DNA of 19,072 bases from JBMNTU01 sp050945895 (GTDB lineage: Bacteria > Bacillota > Clostridia > Christensenellales > Christensenellaceae): positions 1-19,072 of the forward strand of contig JBMNTU010000036.1 of assembly GCA_050945895.1 (NCBI GenBank). The letters run 5' to 3'. Shown one piece after another: positions 1 to 6,840 of this stretch (its first letter is position 1; every line of letters begins with the position of its first letter). The translations under genes were made by a program, and so were the position numbers. Below the pieces are notes generated by a model that was given only the letters and a program-made list of their open reading frames with translations, had not been told where the DNA came from and made no database searches.

Positions 1-363
1 ACGGTGCCCCCTTCCACAACGGAATTCTTAATTAACTTCGGTGATTGAGGGTGCTGTATATTTTCGTGACCAAACGCTGTACTTTTCAGTTGACAAACAC
101 ACAGTGTCCGTGTTGTGCTTCCTGCAGCAAGAGATGAAGCCGCAGGAAGGCCACTTTGTAAAAAAAGCTTTGCCGCTGGAATATGCTTTATTATTATACG
201 GAAGATGTTTTTGCAAAGGCGGAATAAAAATGCCGGCCGCAGTAACTGGCAGCCGGCAGGAGGTATGGATTTGTATCTTTCCAGATGATTGTCTGCATGG
301 CCGCCTTTCGCCCGGGCCGTTCATTTGGCCCGGACAAAAGCGGCTTCAGAGTCACCTGGTCAG
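1..363. other. Left-edge region without a supported gene
   Basis: This stretch lies downstream of the sugar-permease gene. Open frames exist on both strands here, but none has a ribosome site or a recognisable protein, and they run across the terminator hairpin at 221-258. It holds a second inverted repeat at 312-333 (CCGGGCC, 8-nt loop, GGCCCGG) with no T-run on either side, and a short dyad ACAC-A-GTGT near 99-107. I see no promoter pair that I would defend. Confidence 0.6.
221..258 (-). terminator. Rho-independent terminator of the sugar ABC operon
   Basis: Read on the minus strand, arms TGCCGGC (258-252) and GCCGGCA (237-231) form a 7-bp GC-rich stem around a 14-nt loop, followed directly by TTTTTATTCC. 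It lies about 105 nt after the permease stop codon and ends the five-gene minus-strand operon. The hairpin at 312-333, between it and the stop, may add 3'-end stability. Confidence 0.8.
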
Positions 364-1329
364 CTAGCTTTGTTTGGTTTTGACCATATCGATTGCAACG
401 ACGCCGATGATGACCGCGCCGATGATGATTTGCTGGAGCGACGTCGATACGCCCAAAATGTTGAGGCCCACGCGGATGACCGTCAGCACCAGTGCGCCGA
501 CCCACGAACGGACGATGCTTCCAGATCCGCCGCTCATGCTTGTTCCGCCGATGGCGACTGCGGCAATTGCGTCCAGCTCGTATCCGTCACCAATGATGGG
601 GCTGCCTGTTTTCAGGCGGGACGCCATAATAACACCGCTGATACCGGCCGTAATTCCGCTGATCATGAAAATATACATTTTATATTTATTGACGTTTACG
701 CCCGACTGCTTGGCTGCTTTTTCGCTGCTGCCGATTGCAAAGGTGTAACGCCCCATGCGGGTGTGGTTGAGCAGTATAAAGCATACGATGAATACGCCGA
801 TCATGATGATGACCTGTGGGGGAATGACCCATTCCGGCATACCGCCAAATATGGAGAACTCGGCGGGCAGCCCCGAAACGGGGCTTTCGTTTGTCAGAAC
901 AAGCGCCAGGCCGCGCGCAATGTACATCATACCGGACGTTGCGATGAAGAACGGCACCTTAAGCTTGGCGATGAAAAATCCGTTGGCAAAGCCAAATCCG
1001 CCTGCAATCAACACCGTCAGAACAACGGCTACCCACATGTTCATACCTGCCTTGACAATGAACAGCGCCACGATGCTGGACGATAGCGCAACCAGCGCGC
1101 CGACCGAAAGGTCTATACCGCCAGCAATGACGACAAAGGTCATACCGAACGCCAAAATCGCGTATACCGAACACTGCCGCAGCACGTTTTTCAGATTTTC
1201 CGGCGTCATAAAGCTGCTGTCCAGCAGGGAAAGCACGATTACGAGCGCCGCCAGTATGATAAATATACCGTATTTTTTAAAAACTCCCTGGAATCTGTTT
1301 CCTTGTTTTACTTCACATTCCTTATTCAT
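364..1329 (-). CDS. Sugar ABC transporter permease, RbsC/BPD_transp_2 type
   Basis: Membrane-spanning subunit of a ribose/xylose-type importer, moving sugar delivered by the lipoprotein encoded at 2986-4041 and powered by the ATPase at 1362-2894. The 321-residue protein is almost entirely hydrophobic helices. It contains the family hallmark IAGGIDLSVG near residues 68-77, a cytosolic loop with a HTRMGRYTFAIG stretch, and the late GGTSMSGGSGS motif. Length is normal for RbsC. The start is set by AGGAG 7-8 nt upstream of the ATG. It is the last gene of the operon, 32 nt after the ATPase gene, and is followed by the terminator at 221-258. One permease gene alone implies a homodimer. The transported sugar cannot be read from the sequence. 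Confidence 0.93.
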   Translation of the reverse strand: MNKECEVKQGNRFQGVFKKYGIFIILAALVIVLSLLDSSFMTPENLKNVLRQCSVYAILAFGMTFVVIAGGIDLSVGALVALSSSIVALFIVKAGMNMWVAVVLTVLIAGGFGFANGFFIAKLKVPFFIATSGMMYIARGLALVLTNESPVSGLPAEFSIFGGMPEWVIPPQVIIMIGVFIVCFILLNHTRMGRYTFAIGSSEKAAKQSGVNVNKYKMYIFMISGITAGISGVIMASRLKTGSPIIGDGYELDAIAAVAIGGTSMSGGSGSIVRSWVGALVLTVIRVGLNILGVSTSLQQIIIGAVIIGVVAIDMVKTKQS

Positions 1330-1361
1330 AATTTTCTCCTAACTGGCCAGGTATTGTATTG

Positions 1362-2894
1362 TCAGGCGTGCAGATTTTGGGATTCTTCCCGGTAATCCAC
1401 ACCCAGCATATAGCCCATCAAAAGCTTTTCGCACATGTCGCCGTCTTCTTTGGGATTTACTTCCCCAACGATATGGCCTTCTCGGAACACGATGATCCGG
1501 TCGCAAAGGCCGAGCAGCTCGGTTTCTTCCGATGAAATAAGGACAACGCCCACGCCGCCCTTTGCCAGGTCGCTGATGATGCTGTAAAACTCTGCCTTGG
1601 CGCCTACATCTATGCCGCGGGTAGGCTCGTCCAATATCATAATTTTGGGTTCGGTGAGCATCCATTTGGAAAGGCAGACCTTTTGCTGGTTTCCGCCGGA
1701 CAGGTTTACGGCAAGCTGCTCCATAGATGGTGTTTTTACGTTCAGCTTTTTGGACATTTCGGTGACGTCTTTTACTTCTCTGTGCTTGTTGATTAGCCCG
1801 AGCTTGGTGACTCTTTTCAGACTGGCGAGGCTTTCGTTTTCGCGGATGGAACGCTCCAGCAGCAGCCCCTCTGTTTTTCTGTCCTCTGTTGCATAGGCGA
1901 TTCCCTTCTTAAGCGCGCAACCGGAGCTTTTTGGCGCAAAGGGCTTGCCCTCTACCAGAATTTCTCCGCAGCGGTAGGGGAATTCGCCGAATATGCTTTT
2001 TCCCACTTCGGTCCGTCCGGCGCCCACAAGCCCGGCAAACCCAACAATTTCCCCAGCGTGGAGCGTGAAGCTGATATCTTCGTAGTAGCCGTCCGAGCTT
2101 AGGCCGTCTACGCTTAAAAGCTCGCGCCCGATGGTAGGCTGCCGCGTGGGGAATTCTTCTTCGATCTTGCGGCCAACAATGCTGTCTACCAGGTATTCGC
2201 GCGTGATATCCTTCATATCTTCGGTGAAGATCCATTTGCCGTCCCGCAGCAGCGTCAGCCGTTCGCTCACACGGAAGATTTCATCCAGCCGGTGCGAGAT
2301 ATAGATGATGGCAACGCCTCTGTTGTGCAGCTTTTCGATGATCTCGTAGAGCTTGTCCACTTCCTTTACGGAAAGCGAGGATGTGGGTTCGTCTAAGATA
2401 AGGATGCGCGCATTTGAAGAAACTGCTTTGATGATTTCCACCATCTGCTGCTGTGCGATGGGAAGGTCGCAGACGCTTTTGGAAATATCGATCTCTATTT
2501 CCAGATCCTGTAAAATTTCGTGTGCCTGGCGTTTCATCTCTTTCCAGTCGTAAAACCCGCCTTTGATAATTTCGCGGTTGATGAAAATATTCTCGAGCAC
2601 GTTTAGATCGGGCAGTACGTTGAGCTCCTGGAATACGATGCTGATACCCAGCTGCTGTGCATGGGCCGGGTTTTTGATGGAAATTTCCTGCCCATCCAGC
2701 AATATTTCGCCGCAGTCCGGCGTATAGATACCGGCAAGCACTTTCATCAGGGTGGATTTGCCTGCGCCGTTTGCGCCCATTAAGGCATGTGTTTCGCCGG
2801 GCTTTACAAGAAGCTGGACGTCGTCGAGCGCTTTAACGCCCGGAAATTCTTTGGAGACGCCCCGCATTTCTAAAATATATTCGTTTGTTCCCAT
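1362..2894 (-). CDS. Sugar ABC transporter ATP-binding protein, RbsA type (two fused ATPase domains)
   Basis: ATPase of the ribose-type (CUT2) importer, 510 residues with two nucleotide-binding domains in one chain, the usual RbsA layout. Domain 1 has Walker A GANGAGKST (40-48), a degenerate signature around LPIAQQQMVEI (from 144) and Walker B ILILDEP (164-170). Domain 2 has the family's altered Walker A GLVGAGRTE (288-296), a full signature LSGGNQQ (398-404) and Walker B IMILDEP (418-424). The mismatch between halves is typical of RbsA, XylG and MglA, where one site is catalytically weak, so it is not a defect. The ATG follows GGAAAGG by 10 nt. A 9-bp hairpin lies upstream, between this gene and the binding-protein gene. 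Confidence 0.95.
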   Translation of the reverse strand: MGTNEYILEMRGVSKEFPGVKALDDVQLLVKPGETHALMGANGAGKSTLMKVLAGIYTPDCGEILLDGQEISIKNPAHAQQLGISIVFQELNVLPDLNVLENIFINREIIKGGFYDWKEMKRQAHEILQDLEIEIDISKSVCDLPIAQQQMVEIIKAVSSNARILILDEPTSSLSVKEVDKLYEIIEKLHNRGVAIIYISHRLDEIFRVSERLTLLRDGKWIFTEDMKDITREYLVDSIVGRKIEEEFPTRQPTIGRELLSVDGLSSDGYYEDISFTLHAGEIVGFAGLVGAGRTEVGKSIFGEFPYRCGEILVEGKPFAPKSSGCALKKGIAYATEDRKTEGLLLERSIRENESLASLKRVTKLGLINKHREVKDVTEMSKKLNVKTPSMEQLAVNLSGGNQQKVCLSKWMLTEPKIMILDEPTRGIDVGAKAEFYSIISDLAKGGVGVVLISSEETELLGLCDRIIVFREGHIVGEVNPKEDGDMCEKLLMGYMLGVDYREESQNLHA

Positions 2895-2934
2895 AATTTA
2901 AGAACCTTTCCGCATACTGCGCTTTTTCGGGCGC

Positions 2935-2956
2935 GTGCCGGGCGGCGGCCCGGCAC
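2935..2956 (-). other. Intercistronic GC hairpin between binding-protein and ATPase genes
   Basis: Perfect 9-bp stem: GTGCCGGGC (2935-2943), 4-nt loop, GCCCGGCAC (2948-2956). On the minus strand it is followed by an A-rich stretch rather than a U-tract, so it is not a classic terminator. Such hairpins after binding-protein genes are known in sugar ABC operons to protect the upstream message and raise binding protein over membrane parts. That role is inferred here. Confidence 0.65.
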
Positions 2957-2985
2957 ACATCCCAAATATGTGGAGTCAAAAGTTT

Positions 2986-4041
2986 TTAGCTTGGGAATTC
3001 GTAGCCTTCCAGCATTTTTGCCTTTTCGAGGAACGGTGCAACGTTGTCCTGCGTGATTTCGGAATGGGGGCTTACAACCCTTTCCGGAATAGGCTCGCCG
3101 TTGGCTGCGCGAATGGCCATTTCCACTCCCCAGTAGCCGTACAGCTCGCCCCAGTGATAGCCTTCTACTGCAACCGTGCCGTTTTGTACCGCTTCGAGGA
3201 TCTGTACGCAGATGTCGTAGCTTCCGATGACGACGCCGTCGTCTCCGCCTACTTTGTATCCGGCTTCTTCAAGAGAGATGATTGCGCCCAGCGCCATCAG
3301 GTCTCCGCAGGACAGAACGCCCTTGATGTCTTTGTTTGCCTGGAGGATATCCGCCATTGTCTGCTGGGCGATATCCTGCTGGAAATTTGCGTTTTGCGAC
3401 GCAACGATGGTGATTCCAGGGTATTCGGCACAGGCTTTTTCGTAGCCTTCCGTACGCTCGATGGACGAGCTGGCACCGGCCATGCCCTGCAAAATGACCA
3501 CATTGCCTTCGCCGCCCATTTTTTCGCATACCATCTTACCGATGATATAGCCGGCTTCTACGTTGTCCATCCCTACGAAGCAGTCCGGAACGCCGCCGGT
3601 TGCCGAATCTCCGCCAACCACGTCCGTATCGACCGCAATAAAGGGAATGCCTGCTGCGTGTGCTGCTTCGACGGCGGGAACGATGCCTTCGGAGTGCTGC
3701 GGCGTTACGACAAGTGCGTCCACGCCCTGCACAATCAGGTCTTCACAGATTTTAATCTGTTCGTCCAGCTGGCCTTCCGCCTGTGTTGCAAGCGGGATGA
3801 CCTTTACGCCAAGCGCTTCACCGGCTTGCACCGCACCCCAGGCAATTTCGCGGAAGAACGGATTGCCCATCGTTTTGACGACCACGCCGATCGTAAGGTC
3901 GCTCGAAGCGGCAGATTCTCCGGCTTCGGATGAGTCGGCAGCTTCTGCCGTGTTTGCGTTGCCGCCCGAGCAGCCCGCCAGCAGAGCGGATACGCAAAAC
4001 AGTGCAACAACCATCAGTACCAATAACTTTCTTGCTTTCAT
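2986..4041 (-). CDS. Sugar-binding lipoprotein, Peripla_BP_4 / RbsB-like
   Basis: Extracellular solute-binding component of the importer, 351 residues. The N-terminus is a lipoprotein signal peptide (positive MKARK, hydrophobic core, lipobox LAGC with the lipidated Cys at 24), followed by a Ser/Ala/Glu-rich linker to about residue 45. The mature part begins TIGVVVKTMGNPFF, a typical opening of the ribose-type periplasmic-binding fold, and keeps the VDALVVTPQ and AAGIPFIAVDTD segments of that family. GGGAGG lies 6 nt before the ATG. The gene follows the dehydrogenase gene by 84 bp and precedes the ATPase gene. The ligand is likely a pentose, hexose or polyol; the family also binds autoinducer-2, which I cannot exclude. 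Confidence 0.93.
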   Translation of the reverse strand: MKARKLLVLMVVALFCVSALLAGCSGGNANTAEAADSSEAGESAASSDLTIGVVVKTMGNPFFREIAWGAVQAGEALGVKVIPLATQAEGQLDEQIKICEDLIVQGVDALVVTPQHSEGIVPAVEAAHAAGIPFIAVDTDVVGGDSATGGVPDCFVGMDNVEAGYIIGKMVCEKMGGEGNVVILQGMAGASSSIERTEGYEKACAEYPGITIVASQNANFQQDIAQQTMADILQANKDIKGVLSCGDLMALGAIISLEEAGYKVGGDDGVVIGSYDICVQILEAVQNGTVAVEGYHWGELYGYWGVEMAIRAANGEPIPERVVSPHSEITQDNVAPFLEKAKMLEGYEFPS

Positions 4042-4107
4042 GTGTAACCTCCCAGATTTCTCTTTTTTATTTTTAAAGGACTACCTTTATAAGAACATTT
4101 TGTTGTG

Positions 4108-4125
4108 CCCCGGTTTGTGACGGGG
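4108..4125 (-). other. Small intercistronic hairpin after the dehydrogenase gene
   Basis: CCCCG (4108-4112), 8-nt loop, CGGGG (4121-4125), immediately after the dehydrogenase stop codon on the minus strand. There is no U-tract after it. It is the weakest of three hairpins that occupy the operon's first three gaps. Confidence 0.45.
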
Positions 4126-5187
4126 TCAGGGTTTTACAATTACCTTCATTGCGCCGTCAAGGCGGTTTTCAAAAATGTCGATTGCTTTTCTGATTTCTTC
4201 GATGGGAAATTCGTGGGTGATCATGCCCTTTGCGCTGATTTTCCCCTGCTCCATCATGCCCAGCACCTCGCAAGAGCAGTTGGGGTTGGCGCGTGAGCCG
4301 TAGATGGTGATCTGGTTCATGACCAGCGTTTTTGTGGGAACCATGTGGTCGTCTACAGTAGGAAGCGCCACAAACGCCACTTTGCCGTTTTTCCGGAGGC
4401 TGAGGACGCTTTGCTTGATGGCCGCATCGCTGCCTGCGCATTCAAATGCTTCGTGCGCACCCATCCCGCCGGTGATTTCTTTTACCTTTGCAACGATATC
4501 GCCGCATTCCTCATAGTTGATGGTATGATCGGCACCCATTTGCTGCGCTATTTTGAGTCTGTCCCGCCGACCGACCATAATGGTTTTGGCTCCTCTTGCT
4601 TTGGCGATTTGCATAGCGAATATACCAATGGGGCCAGGGCCGATTACCAGCGTATAGCCGCCCGGCGTAATGCCCGTTAGGTTGACTGCCTGCAGCGCGG
4701 TACCCGCGGTATCGGTAAGAGATGCTTCTTCAAAACTTACATTATTCGGAACTTTGGCAAGTGCGTGCACATTATACGCGTTGTATTCGGCATAGGCGCC
4801 CTGGTATGTAAACCCGTAGTGACGGTGCCCCTCGTTTGTTTTGCCATAGTTGAGGCACAGGTTGTAGTTGCCGTCTGCGCAATTTGCACAATGTCCGCAC
4901 CCGCAATGCGCTTCGCCCGCTACGCGGTCGCCTACAGAAAATCCGGTGACGCCCGGTCCGGTTTCGACAACCTCGCCCGAAAACTCGTGCCCGGGGATGA
5001 ACGGAAAGGATGGAGGCCAGCCGATTCCCGTATATCCGCCGCTAAACAGCTTGGGGTCGGAGCCGCAGATGGACACGGCCTTGATTTTTACCAATACTTC
5101 GTTTTCTGCCGGTTGTGGTACGGGAACATGTTCTACGCCAAACTCTCCTGGCCCGTGCATGACTACTGCTTTCATCGTTTCTTTCAT
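4126..5187 (-). CDS. Zinc-dependent medium-chain alcohol/polyol dehydrogenase
   Basis: Cytosolic NAD(P)-linked oxidoreductase of the medium-chain family (sorbitol, threonine and iditol dehydrogenase relatives), 353 residues, full length. Catalytic-zinc ligands appear as C41 (ICGSD) and H67-E68 (GHEFSGEV). The structural-zinc lobe is intact with C97, C100, C103 and C111 in the usual C-x2-C-x2-C-x7-C spacing. The Rossmann glycine motif is GPGPIG (183-188). After the second strand the chain reads VGRRDRL (205-211), with arginines where NAD-specific members usually carry Asp, hinting at NADP use. AGGAGA sits 7 nt before the ATG; a second in-frame ATG four codons later is possible but worse placed. 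Co-transcription with a sugar importer suggests it oxidises the imported sugar or polyol, inferred from context. Confidence 0.9.
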   Translation of the reverse strand: MKETMKAVVMHGPGEFGVEHVPVPQPAENEVLVKIKAVSICGSDPKLFSGGYTGIGWPPSFPFIPGHEFSGEVVETGPGVTGFSVGDRVAGEAHCGCGHCANCADGNYNLCLNYGKTNEGHRHYGFTYQGAYAEYNAYNVHALAKVPNNVSFEEASLTDTAGTALQAVNLTGITPGGYTLVIGPGPIGIFAMQIAKARGAKTIMVGRRDRLKIAQQMGADHTINYEECGDIVAKVKEITGGMGAHEAFECAGSDAAIKQSVLSLRKNGKVAFVALPTVDDHMVPTKTLVMNQITIYGSRANPNCSCEVLGMMEQGKISAKGMITHEFPIEEIRKAIDIFENRLDGAMKVIVKP

Positions 5188-5216
5188 ATCATTATCTCCT
5201 GCTGTCCGGCTTTTTG

Positions 5217-5254
5217 TGCGCGCATCCGGCCTGATCGCGGGTCGGATGCGCGCA
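5217..5254 (-). other. Long intercistronic hairpin between cupin and dehydrogenase genes
   Basis: Perfect 12-bp inverted repeat: TGCGCGCATCCG (5217-5228), 14-nt loop, CGGATGCGCGCA (5243-5254). It is followed on the minus strand by CACAAAAAGCC rather than a U-tract, so it should not terminate efficiently. It fills the gap between the cupin stop (5265) and the dehydrogenase start (5187) and probably acts as an RNA stability or processing element. Confidence 0.65.
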
Positions 5255-5264
5255 GCGGAGGTGT

Positions 5265-5639
5265 TTACCGTTTTACTTTTCCTTTGTTTACCTTGATGAT
5301 GACCATGCGGAGCGGCTGGTAGCAGTCGCAGCGGATGGAATGGGGTACGCCGGCGGGCAGGTAGACCATATCGCCCTCGCGCACTTCGTAAACTTCATCG
5401 TCGCCTACGGTCTGTGTTCCTACGCCGTTCAGGAATAAAATGACTTCGTCATGATCCGGGTGAACATGCGTTTCGTGCTCCTTACCAGGGCTGCAGTACG
5501 AGCTTCCCACCAGGAAATTTTCCGTATCGAGAATACTGCCTGTCTGTTCGACATAAATTCCATACTCACTGGGAAAAGCCTTGCCTTCCCCCTGCTTTGC
5601 AAGATACCTGCCTTCGCGCTTTGCTTTGATTGCTGCCAT
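5265..5639 (-). CDS. Small single-domain cupin protein
   Basis: A 124-residue protein dominated by one cupin barrel. Both family motifs are complete: motif 1 is G52-x5-H58-x-H60-x4-E65-x6-G72, and motif 2 is G89-x5-P95-x-G97-x2-H100. The three His and one Glu form a standard metal site, so a metal-dependent isomerase, epimerase or sugar-binding role is possible. Small cupins are too diverse to name a reaction. It is the first gene of the sugar-import/dehydrogenase operon, which suggests it acts on the sugar or its oxidation product (inference). AAAGGAG is about 8 nt before the ATG. The promoter lies some 250 nt upstream. Confidence 0.85.
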   Translation of the reverse strand: MAAIKAKREGRYLAKQGEGKAFPSEYGIYVEQTGSILDTENFLVGSSYCSPGKEHETHVHPDHDEVILFLNGVGTQTVGDDEVYEVREGDMVYLPAGVPHSIRCDCYQPLRMVIIKVNKGKVKR

Positions 5640-5746
5640 TTTTGAAATCTCCTTTCGTTTGTTCCGTTCTTTTTATGTTGATTATGCATTGATAGCATGT
5701 AACTGCACACTTGCCTATGGGGCGTATTGTCATATTATTGTTAATT

Positions 5747-5767
5747 AATTATCAATAATTGATAATT
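5747..5767. promoter_or_regulatory. Perfect 21-bp dyad, operator candidate
   Basis: Arm AATTATCAAT (5747-5756), centre A (5757), arm ATTGATAATT (5758-5767): ten of ten positions are symmetric. It lies in the transcribed leader of the sugar operon, about 120-140 nt after the predicted start, 108 nt before the cupin ATG. Perfect symmetry of this length suggests a homodimeric protein site; either neighbouring TetR protein or a regulator encoded elsewhere could bind it. Confidence 0.5.
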
Positions 5768-5894
5768 TCTGCCGCAAATCCCCTTTTTATAGCGTCGGAA
5801 AACTGCATAAATAAGCGATATATTTATTTTTGGTTCACCCGTTGTAATGTTGTATTAATTTATGAAAGTCATCGGTTACTTGCTTTATATGCTA

Positions 5895-5923
5895 AAATTA
5901 TCACAGCTTCTATTGCTTGTCAA
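5895..5923 (-). promoter_or_regulatory. Sigma-A-type promoter of the cupin/dehydrogenase/ABC operon
   Basis: On the minus strand, -35 TTGACA (5923-5918), a 17-bp spacer and -10 TAATTT (5900-5895). An A/T-tract block at about 5929-5944 immediately upstream of the -35 resembles an UP element. Predicted start is near 5888, giving a leader of about 250 nt before the cupin gene. Confidence 0.65.
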
Positions 5924-5952
5924 CCCCTTTTTTGAAAAAAATATACGAACGC

Positions 5953-6033
5953 AATTATTTTCACAAACACATAACATCAAATAGTGGCTTTATAAAAAGG
6001 ATATTTTGACATATGGGAATTATTTTCACAAAC
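5953..6033. repeat. 16-bp direct repeat, two copies 65 bp apart
   Basis: AATTATTTTCACAAAC occurs exactly at 5953-5968 and again at 6018-6033; the next positions also agree except one (ACA versus GCA). The copies sit upstream of the minus-strand promoter, about 30 and 95 bp from its -35, and between the two divergent promoters. The position suits an activator or a looping regulator. TetR-family sites are usually inverted, so the binding protein is uncertain. Confidence 0.6.
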
Positions 6034-6160
6034 GCAAAGGAAAATGCTTAAAGAAAACAATTCGTGTCAATGTTCATATTTCACATGGTATTTTTTTCTA
6101 TTTTCTGCGCCGGAATTTCTGTTAATCGGTGTTTTTTGCAAAAACGATGTTAATTGACAC

Positions 6161-6189
6161 TTGCATTTTTTGATGGACTGCTTTATGAT
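6161..6189 (+). promoter_or_regulatory. Promoter of the first TetR gene, start site at the ATG
   Basis: -35 TTGCAT (6161-6166), 17-bp spacer, -10 TATGAT (6184-6189). The -10 ends 6 nt before the ATG at 6196, so transcription should begin at or within a base or two of the start codon. No Shine-Dalgarno sequence is visible upstream of the ATG, consistent with a leaderless message. Confidence 0.5.
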
Positions 6190-6195
6190 GTTACT

Positions 6196-6795
6196 ATGGA
6201 AAAAGAACAAAACGATGCAAAAACGCGGATCGAGCAAGCCGCTATCACTCTGTTGACGCAGCAGGGCTACTCTAACACGACTACATTACGGATCGCGCAG
6301 TTGGCAGACGTCAACGAAGTTACGGTTTTTCGTATTTTCGGAACAAAGAAAGCCCTTTTGCACCATGTGTACTATATGCTGACACCGGGTGCGGAGCGTG
6401 TGGATATGAGTGTGCTTTCGCACGGGAAGGACCTTGCGGGGGATTTGGTGTACCTGTTTAAATCGTACCTGGTTTTACATATATACCATATGCCGGCGTA
6501 TCGGCTTTCGATTCAGATGATCGACGAAATATACGACAGGGACGTCTACTACGGATCGTTTAGCAAAATTGAGAGCATGACCGCGCAGTTGACGGATTAT
6601 CTGGAGGGTTTGAAAAATGCGGGAATCATCCTTCCGGCCGACTACCGTTCGCTTGCAGACTATATGTTTTCGCTTTTTTTAATAAAGGCCAACGAGCTGG
6701 TGGATGTGTCTGAAGAAATTGGATACAATGAAGACGAAGTAAACTTATTTGTACAGAACTATACGGATTTAATTGTTCGGAAAATACAGGTGTAG
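6196..6795 (+). CDS. TetR-family transcriptional regulator (first of tandem pair)
   Basis: DNA-binding repressor-type protein of 199 residues. The N-terminal helix-turn-helix occupies about residues 10-55, with the recognition segment VTVFRIFGTKKALL (42-55) matching the TetR pattern. The C-terminal ligand/dimer domain has no close match I can name. A longer frame opens at a TTG (6154), but that codon overlaps the promoter region and the extra residues precede the normal TetR start, so I use the ATG at 6196. The gene is divergent from the cupin/dehydrogenase/ABC operon and 45 bp upstream of a second TetR gene of similar size and motif, so control of that operon is the natural inference. Confidence 0.88.
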   Translation: MEKEQNDAKTRIEQAAITLLTQQGYSNTTTLRIAQLADVNEVTVFRIFGTKKALLHHVYYMLTPGAERVDMSVLSHGKDLAGDLVYLFKSYLVLHIYHMPAYRLSIQMIDEIYDRDVYYGSFSKIESMTAQLTDYLEGLKNAGIILPADYRSLADYMFSLFLIKANELVDVSEEIGYNEDEVNLFVQNYTDLIVRKIQV

Positions 6796-6840
6796 CGCCC
6801 GTAGGGGACGCAGCGTTTATAGCATAAAGTGGGGATATTC

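Larger units (their letters stand above)
5640..6195. other. AT-rich divergent control region
   Basis: A 556-bp gene-free region between the cupin operon (minus) and the first TetR gene (plus), clearly richer in A and T than its flanks. It holds a minus promoter at 5895-5923, a plus promoter at 6161-6189, a 16-bp direct repeat (5953-5968 and 6018-6033), a 21-bp dyad at 5747-5767 and a looser inverted repeat ATAAATA / TATTTAT at 5807-5827. The pentamer TCACA recurs on the plus strand at 5901, 5961, 6026 and 6081, about 60 bp apart. I see no small open frame with a ribosome site. Confidence 0.65.

Noticed and set aside
28..367. Overlapping short frames at the left edge
   Set aside because: They run through the terminator at 221-258, and their translations have odd composition with no plausible start signals.
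144..500. Degenerate signature motif in the first ATPase domain as a sign of a broken gene
   Set aside because: RbsA-type fused ATPases normally carry one altered signature and one altered Walker A, so this is the family norm.
289..1086. Plus-strand open frame of 265 codons opposite the permease
   Set aside because: It is the antisense of a clear RbsC permease, its translation is His/Asp/Cys-rich and resembles no protein family, and it has no ribosome site.
2935..3933. Plus-strand open frame of 332 codons opposite the binding protein
   Set aside because: Same cause: codon bias of the sugar-binding lipoprotein gene keeps the antisense frame open. No start context or recognisable domain.
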